A stretch of 8,216 nt of DNA from Myxococcota bacterium. Its GTDB lineage: Bacteria; Myxococcota_A; UBA9160; PR03. Below, piece by piece: positions 1 through 5,347 of this stretch (position 1 is its first letter; the number at the start of each line of letters is the position of its first letter). The translations under genes were made by a program, and so were the position numbers. A model generated the notes under the pieces. The model was not told the DNA's origin. It did not search any database and saw only the letters and a program-made list of their open reading frames with translations. The stretch lies in contig JASJBO010000327.1 in assembly GCA_030066475.1 (NCBI GenBank), forward strand, positions 1 through 8,216, given 5' to 3'.

Positions 1-1497
<1,497 letters not shown>

Positions 1498-1500
1498 GCC

Positions 1501-2172
1501 GTGGCGCGTCGCTCGTCCGAGGCCGTCGACGGCCGGGTCGGTCGCCTGATGCGGTCGCGGCTGGCGATCTGCGAGGCGTGCCTCGACCTGGTAGAGGACG
1601 GCGTGCTGCGCCCCACCGCCGACCAGATCGCGGAGCGGGCGGGCCTGTCGCGCCGCTCCATCTTCCACCACTTCGGCGACCTGGCGGAGCTCTATCAGGC
1701 CGTCGTCGACGCCGGGCTCCAGCGCTGCGCGCCGCTGCGGAAGCAGGTCCCGCGCGAGGCGCCCCTGGCCGAGCGGATCGCGACGCTGAGCGAGGTGCGC
1801 GCGAAGTTCCTGGAGGCCACCTCGCCCTACGCGCGCGCGCTGACCGCCCAGGCGCTGCTCGGACCCGCCAGCGAGGAGGCGCGCGAGGTCTCGCGCGAGT
1901 CCCTGCACCACCAGCGCGACGAGCTCGAGGCCCTGTTCGCGGACGAGCTGGCGGGCCTTCCGGCCGCGCCGCGCGCCGAGCTGGTGGAGGCGCTGGCCGC
2001 CGCCGTGAGCCCGCCGACCTGGGAGTACCTGCGGCACGGGCGCGCGCTCTCGATGCCGCGGGCGCGCGCCGTGATGGAGCGGATGCTGGCCGCACTGCTG
2101 GGCGGCGGGGCGCACGCCTGCGGGAGTGAGACAGGTGCCACACCGGGCTCGGGCCGCGCCGCGCTACGCTGA
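1501..2172 (+). CDS. TetR-family transcriptional regulator
   Basis: This is a 223-residue protein of typical TetR length. The N-terminal DNA-binding domain spans about residues 18-66, and its helix-turn-helix reads TADQIAERAGLSRRSIFHHF (39-58) followed by GDLAELY, a textbook TetR signature. The rest is an Ala/Leu/Glu-rich helical region expected to bind a ligand and dimerise; it shows no recognisable ligand family. I chose the GTG at 1501, with GGAG at 1485-1488 as a rather distant ribosome site 12 bases upstream. An in-frame ATG at 1549 (residue 17) just before the HTH is an alternative that would still leave the domain complete. The three-base gap after the monooxygenase stop points to one transcript, so it probably controls that enzyme's operon, with a ketone or related compound as a plausible effector. 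The operator is not in the window, because the monooxygenase promoter lies upstream. Confidence 0.9.
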   Translation: MARRSSEAVDGRVGRLMRSRLAICEACLDLVEDGVLRPTADQIAERAGLSRRSIFHHFGDLAELYQAVVDAGLQRCAPLRKQVPREAPLAERIATLSEVRAKFLEATSPYARALTAQALLGPASEEAREVSRESLHHQRDELEALFADELAGLPAAPRAELVEALAAAVSPPTWEYLRHGRALSMPRARAVMERMLAALLGGGAHACGSETGATPGSGRAALR

Positions 2173-2198
2173 GGCGTCGCGTCTCATCCGGGGGTGCC

Positions 2199-3824
2199 AT
2201 GCCGACCCGACGCCTCGTCTCCGCGATCGCCCTGGCCGCCGTCGCCCTGACCGCCTTCGACGCGGACGCCGCACGGCGCCGCACGCCGCGCACCACCTTC
2301 GAGTTCCGCGTGCCGACCGGAAGTCCGAGCCCGCTCTACGAGTCCACCACGGTCACCGTGCCGAACGTCGACGTCTTCGAGGCGTTCGACGAGTTCGAGA
2401 CCGAGTTCGTGGTGCTGATCGAGGGCAGCATCGCCTCGGCCCCCGGGGTGCGGCGCCTGAACTCGTTCACCTACGAGTTCCCGGTCCCCGTGGTCACGCT
2501 CTCGGGCGAGCAGACCACCATCGTCGCGGCGCTCTCGGGGGTGACCGAGGCGCATCTCGACGTCGACTACCGGCCCGACGACTCGCTCGTCCGCCTGCTG
2601 TGCGGCTCGAGCGTCGACGCCTCGGCGCACGTCACCGACCTGTCGCTCGAGCTCTCCTACGACTTCTACACCGGCGACCCCCTCGACGTCGAGGTGGGCT
2701 ACAGCTCGATCGACGTCGACTACGACTGCTCGGTGCCGATCATCGGGGACCTCGTTCAGTTTCTGAACGACACCTTCGGCTTCTTCGACGTGGTGGAGGC
2801 GGTGATCGAGGCGATCGACTCCGGCGAGAGCGCCGCCGAGGAGGCGCTGAACGCGCGCTTCACCAACCTCTTCTCGCTGCGCGACGCGCTCGCCGACGTC
2901 ACCGAGGACGGCCCGCTCGAGATCCGCGACGCCGCCGAGGACGTGCTGGGCGTGCTCGGCGGCGCCTCGACCGCCGCCGCGACCTTCATCGCCCGCCACA
3001 TCACCGACGAGCTGGTGGTCCGTCTCGACCTCCAGACCCAGGCGGAGATCGACGAGCTGCGCGAGCTGCTGCGCGGTCTCGAGGACACCATCGCCGCCGG
3101 CATCCCCGGGCTGAGCGATCTCAGCTTCGGCCAGCTCACGAGCCCGAGCTTCGACCTCTCGGACTACCTGGACGCGAACCTGCCGGACCTGGAGGCAACC
3201 CTGCTCGACCGGCTCGACGCCGTCTACGCCGACGCGGTGAGCGCCGTGCAGGACCTCGAGAGCCGCGCGGTCGACGCGCTCGAGGAGTTCCTCGGGTCCG
3301 ACTGGAGCCGGCTCTTCGGCGGGGTGAACGTGCGCCTGTCGCTGGTGCGCGACCTGAAGCTCGTGATCCTCGACGCCTACCACGACGCGCCGGCGAGCTT
3401 CGTCGGGCGTTCCGAGGCGGTGGCGCCCTGCCTCCCCGACTACACGATCGCCGAGACCGAGAACGTGCGGCGCTACTCGATCTACAACGGCGCGGGCGCC
3501 CGCATCTACCGCGGGCCGGACCGCTTCCACCTTGTGGCGGGCCTGCTGCGCAGCGTCAGCGCCGAGAACCACTTCGGGCTGCACAGCTACCCGACCTACG
3601 GCGAGGTCGTCCTCTACGGCTGGGCCGACTACGGCGGCAACCCGGACGACTTCCGCTGGCCGCAGTGCCCCGTGCCGACCTCGACGTCGCCGAGCTCGGG
3701 CGGCTCCGGCTCGGGCGGGTCGGGCTCAGGCGGATCGGGATCGGGCGGCTCCGGGTCGGGCGGCAGCGGCGGGCCGCCGGACGAGCCCCCCTGCGGCGGG
3801 AACACGGGCGTCATCTGCCCGTGA
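2199..3824 (+). CDS. Secreted protein of unknown function with Gly/Ser linker and Cys tail
   Basis: I do not recognise a family for this 541-residue protein. It starts at ATG 2199 behind a GGGGG run at 2190-2194. Residues 1-24 form a clear Sec signal peptide: positive MPTRR, a hydrophobic core and an A-D-A cleavage site. No lipobox Cys and no later membrane segment is seen, so the mature protein should be periplasmic or exported. Residues ~28-180 look beta-rich and acidic (LDVDY and IDVDYD strands). Residues ~185-375 are largely amphipathic helix (for example AEIDELRELLRGLEDTI). Residues ~395-490 form a Tyr/Trp-rich mixed domain. Residues 501-525 are GGSGS repeats, then PPDEPP and a short tail ending in Cys-Pro. 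There are six Cys (135, 177, 411, 490, 532, 540), an even number that suits disulfides in an oxidising compartment. Third positions stay G/C to the end, supporting this frame throughout. It follows the TetR gene by 26 bases and could be read through from it. A surface or cell-envelope role is a guess. Confidence 0.85.
   Translation: MPTRRLVSAIALAAVALTAFDADAARRRTPRTTFEFRVPTGSPSPLYESTTVTVPNVDVFEAFDEFETEFVVLIEGSIASAPGVRRLNSFTYEFPVPVVTLSGEQTTIVAALSGVTEAHLDVDYRPDDSLVRLLCGSSVDASAHVTDLSLELSYDFYTGDPLDVEVGYSSIDVDYDCSVPIIGDLVQFLNDTFGFFDVVEAVIEAIDSGESAAEEALNARFTNLFSLRDALADVTEDGPLEIRDAAEDVLGVLGGASTAAATFIARHITDELVVRLDLQTQAEIDELRELLRGLEDTIAAGIPGLSDLSFGQLTSPSFDLSDYLDANLPDLEATLLDRLDAVYADAVSAVQDLESRAVDALEEFLGSDWSRLFGGVNVRLSLVRDLKLVILDAYHDAPASFVGRSEAVAPCLPDYTIAETENVRRYSIYNGAGARIYRGPDRFHLVAGLLRSVSAENHFGLHSYPTYGEVVLYGWADYGGNPDDFRWPQCPVPTSTSPSSGGSGSGGSGSGGSGSGGSGSGGSGGPPDEPPCGGNTGVICP
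3699..3773 (+). repeat. In-frame 15-base tandem repeat encoding GGSGS units
   Basis: Five consecutive 15-base units encode GGSGS four times and then GGSGG, residues 501-525 of the secreted protein. The units are identical in protein but differ at synonymous positions (tcc, tcg and agc for Ser; ggc, ggg and gga for Gly). This suggests the linker is old or selected at protein level rather than a very recent expansion. It should form a flexible tether between the globular part and the PPDEPP-Cys tail. Such repeats can change copy number by slippage without shifting the frame. Confidence 0.9.
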
Positions 3825-3837
3825 CACCAGCGGACAC

Positions 3838-4086
3838 GTGGCCCTGGCGCGCGAGCTGCTGGCCGAGGCGCCCGCATGCGTCGGGGAGCGCAGTCCCGAG
3901 GGCAACGGTCCGCTCCACGAGCTGCCGGAGGACCCCTCGCTCGCCGAGCCGCTCATCGCGCTGCTGCTGGCCCACGGCGCCGACCCCGAGCTGGTGAACC
4001 ACGCGGGTCGGACCCCTGCGCAGCACCTGGACGCGCTGGGCTGCGACGAGGTCGCCGATCTGCTCGAGAGCATGCGTGGCGGCTAG
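3838..4086 (+). CDS. Short ankyrin-repeat protein, possibly N-terminally truncated
   Basis: From GTG 3838 the frame encodes 82 residues with ankyrin character. Residues 2-19 match the end of a first repeat (ALARELLAEAPACV). Residues 20-53 are a full repeat with GPLHEL in place of TPLHLA and then LLLAHGADPELVN. Residues 55-78 form a last, capping repeat (HAGRTPAQ, then CDEVADLLESM). Such proteins normally bind other proteins and have no catalytic role. Codon third positions are mostly G/C, so the frame is under coding constraint. The start is doubtful: no good ribosome site precedes 3838, no other usual start codon is close upstream in this frame, and the ankyrin-like match seems to reach back to codons just before the GTG (SGHV). 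The gene may be translationally coupled to the secreted protein, whose stop lies 13 bases upstream, or may be the 3' remnant of a longer ankyrin gene. No signal peptide is visible. Confidence 0.55.
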   Translation: MALARELLAEAPACVGERSPEGNGPLHELPEDPSLAEPLIALLLAHGADPELVNHAGRTPAQHLDALGCDEVADLLESMRGG

Positions 4087-4121
4087 GTGCTAGGAGCGTG
4101 CGCGGCAGAAGCCCCATGCAA

Positions 4122-4136
4122 GCGCCCGGAGGGCGC
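4122..4136. repeat. Perfect 6-bp inverted repeat with 3-base loop
   Basis: GCGCCC, loop GGA, then GGGCGC gives an all-GC stem of six pairs. It sits between two convergent stop codons, where a terminator is expected, but no run of T follows on either strand. It could act as an RNA 3'-end stabiliser, a Rho-related end or part of a dispersed repeat. Confidence 0.45.
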
Positions 4137-4176
4137 GCGCAGCGAGCCGCAGGCGAGCGAAGTCCACCCGCTAGCA

Positions 4177-4190
4177 GTCCGTTGAAGGAC
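4177..4190. repeat. Short inverted repeat GTCC-GTTGAA-GGAC
   Basis: A four-pair stem with a six-base loop lies next to CTAGCA. The combined string resembles a CAACGGACTGCTAG-type intergenic sequence that I recall from several proteobacterial genomes, read on the minus strand. That recollection is unverified, and the stem alone is weak. Confidence 0.25.
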
Positions 4191-4212
4191 CCTCCCGTCG
4201 GTGTTCGCCGCT

Positions 4213-5202
4213 TCAGGCCAGCGACGCGAGCTTCTCGCCGTCGAAGAAGCGGCGCGGGTTCTCGACCAGCAGCCGGTCGATCGCCTCGTCGTCCACGCCC
4301 GCCTCGCGCAGCTTCGGCACGATGCGGCGCGAGAAGTGCGTCGGGTCGAACAGGTCGGGCATGCTCTCGTAGAGCGCCGCCGGAATCGGCTCCCCGAGCC
4401 AGCACCACACCGAGTCGTGGGACACCACCACCCGGTCGCCGACGCCCGCGCGCACGAGCTTCGCGAGCGCCGCCACCCGCTTCTCGTCGGGGAACAGGAT
4501 GTCCAGCCCGAAGCGGTCGAAGCCCAGGTAGGAGCCACCGCGGGCGATCTGCATGTGGTAGTCGTGGTCGTCGGTGCCGCAGGAGTGTCCGACGATGATG
4601 CGGTGCGCGGGCACGCCGGCCTCGGTGAGGATGCGCTGCTGCTCGTCGCCCATCGTGCCGCGATCGGTGTGGGTCGTGATCGGGGCGCCCGTCTCCACCG
4701 ACGCCTTCGCGGCGGCGGTGAGCACGGTGCGCTCGTAGTCGGTGATCGTCCCCTCGCCGGTGGCGACCTTGATGATCCCCGCGCGGATGCCCGTGTCGCC
4801 GATGCCGTCGGTGAGCTCGCGCACGAACAGCTCCGCCATCGCGTCGAGCTGCGGGCCGCCGAAGGCCGACCGGAACTGCCAGTACGGAGAACCGCCCTCG
4901 TCCTGCTTGTACAGCCCGGTCGCGCAGATGATCTGGAAGCCGGTGCGCTGGGCCACCTCGGCCGCCAGCTCGACGTCGCGTCCCAGGTCGTTGGGGCAGG
5001 GGTCGAGCAGCGACTCGTAGCCGAGGTCCTGGAGGCTCTGGATGCGGTCCACGCAGATCGAGAGCTGCTCCTGCCGGCTCGGGCCCGGGTGGGTGGTGTG
5101 GCTGTCGAAGCCCGGGAAGCCGATCACGAGGTGCTCGTGCATCAACGTCTTGCCGAGTCGGTCGGAAGTGGTCTCTCCGGTGACGGTCGCGATCCGGGTC
5201 AA
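4213..5202 (-). CDS. Phosphotriesterase-family metal-dependent hydrolase (lactonase or esterase-like)
   Basis: This 329-residue protein has the usual length and metal-site order of the phosphotriesterase family, an amidohydrolase TIM barrel with a two-metal centre. Visible ligands are the HxH pair in MHEHL (H22, H24), the bridging Lys expected to be carbamylated in GIIKVAT (K145), H178 in THTDRG, H206 in GHSCGTDD, and the barrel-end Asp in VVSHDSVW (D263). All are present, so the enzyme should be active. Family members hydrolyse phosphotriesters, lactones (including N-acyl homoserine lactones) or carboxyl esters, and the sequence does not settle which. No signal peptide is seen, so it should be cytoplasmic. 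The start is TTG at 5202-5200, supported by GGAGG nine bases upstream and by MTRIATVTG leading straight into the first conserved strand. The gene is convergent with the ankyrin frame and divergent from the sensor kinase, and stands alone on its strand. Confidence 0.9.
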   Translation of the reverse strand: MTRIATVTGETTSDRLGKTLMHEHLVIGFPGFDSHTTHPGPSRQEQLSICVDRIQSLQDLGYESLLDPCPNDLGRDVELAAEVAQRTGFQIICATGLYKQDEGGSPYWQFRSAFGGPQLDAMAELFVRELTDGIGDTGIRAGIIKVATGEGTITDYERTVLTAAAKASVETGAPITTHTDRGTMGDEQQRILTEAGVPAHRIIVGHSCGTDDHDYHMQIARGGSYLGFDRFGLDILFPDEKRVAALAKLVRAGVGDRVVVSHDSVWCWLGEPIPAALYESMPDLFDPTHFSRRIVPKLREAGVDDEAIDRLLVENPRRFFDGEKLASLA

Positions 5203-5211
5203 GGGGGGCGT

Positions 5212-5216
5212 CCTCC
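5212..5216 (-). promoter_or_regulatory. Ribosome binding site deciding the TTG start of the hydrolase
   Basis: On the minus strand GGAGG lies nine bases before TTG 5202-5200, an ideal spacing. It supports the rare TTG start over internal ATG codons such as the one at residue 21, which would remove the first conserved strand. Confidence 0.7.
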
Positions 5217-5221
5217 GCGGG

Positions 5222-5233
5222 GTCCGAACGGAC
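5222..5233. promoter_or_regulatory. Inverted repeat GTCCG-AA-CGGAC upstream of hydrolase
   Basis: A perfect five-base inverted repeat with a two-base centre lies about 20 bases upstream of the hydrolase TTG, just beyond its ribosome site. Its position would suit a repressor operator or a leader hairpin. There is no second copy in the window to support a shared site. Confidence 0.25.
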
Positions 5234-5324
5234 GCTACCTCAGGTGACTGGCGGCCACCCCGTCGGGGGCCCGCCCGTCCCGTGCGCCGTGGGGTGCCCC
5301 CGATCCGGCGCTAGCTTATGGCGC

Positions 5325-5338
5325 CTCGTCGTGACGAG
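5325..5338. promoter_or_regulatory. Inverted repeat CTCGTC-GT-GACGAG before the kinase
   Basis: A perfect six-base inverted repeat with a two-base centre lies immediately upstream of the kinase ribosome site. It may be an operator or a leader hairpin that limits translation. If the kinase starts at the in-frame ATG 5318, this repeat would instead be coding sequence. Confidence 0.3.
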
Positions 5339-5339
5339 C

Positions 5340-5343
5340 GGAG
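5340..5343 (+). promoter_or_regulatory. Ribosome binding site favouring kinase start at 5348
   Basis: GGAG lies four bases before ATG 5348, a short but usable spacing. The alternative in-frame ATG at 5318 has no such site upstream, so 5348 is preferred. Confidence 0.5.
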
Positions 5344-5347
5344 TTCC

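Larger units (their letters stand above)
4087..4212. other. Convergent intergenic spacer with hairpins, repeat-like
   Basis: This 126-base spacer separates the end of the ankyrin frame (+) from the end of the hydrolase gene (-). It shows no coding potential that I trust. It contains two small inverted repeats (4122-4136 and 4177-4190), a GCGAGC direct repeat in the segment 4143-4158, and the hexamer TGCTAG at 4088-4093 mirrored by CTAGCA at 4171-4176. The style resembles dispersed intergenic repeats of GC-rich genomes. It may also carry transcription ends for both converging genes, but there is no T-tract that would mark a classic intrinsic terminator. Confidence 0.5.
5203..5347. promoter_or_regulatory. 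Divergent intergenic region between hydrolase and sensor kinase
   Basis: This 145-base region should hold the promoters of both divergent genes. I cannot assign convincing -35/-10 boxes on either strand; TAGCTT at 5312-5317 is a weak -10-like string with no matching -35. It contains two inverted repeats described separately and several G/C runs such as GGGGTGCCCC at 5291-5300. Confidence 0.5.

Noticed and set aside
2184..3584. Long open frame (466 codons) on the minus strand opposite the secreted protein gene
   Set aside because: It is antisense to a gene with a signal peptide, ribosome site and G/C third positions. Its product is low-complexity Val/Glu/Arg/Ala-rich with no domain; such shadows are common in GC-rich DNA.
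3699..3840. Programmed frameshift joining the secreted protein to the ankyrin frame
   Set aside because: The secreted frame keeps G/C third positions and a plausible Cys-rich tail to its own stop, and no slippery heptamer stands out near the junction.
2126..3997. Plus-strand open frame (623 codons) overlapping the secreted gene in another frame
   Set aside because: Its Arg/Gly/Pro-rich product with no domain is typical of a frame-shifted reading of GC-rich coding DNA.
4122..4136. Rho-independent terminator at the GC hairpin
   Set aside because: The stem is good but no T-run follows on either strand, so it is listed only as an inverted repeat.
4201..5247. Plus-strand open frame (348 codons) opposite the hydrolase gene
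   Set aside because: The minus strand encodes all phosphotriesterase metal ligands in order; the plus frame is a Val/Ala/Arg/Gly-rich shadow.
5289..5317. Sigma70-type promoter for the kinase using TAGCTT as -10
   Set aside because: Only half of the -10 positions match, and the bases about 17 upstream (GTGGGG) do not resemble a -35.
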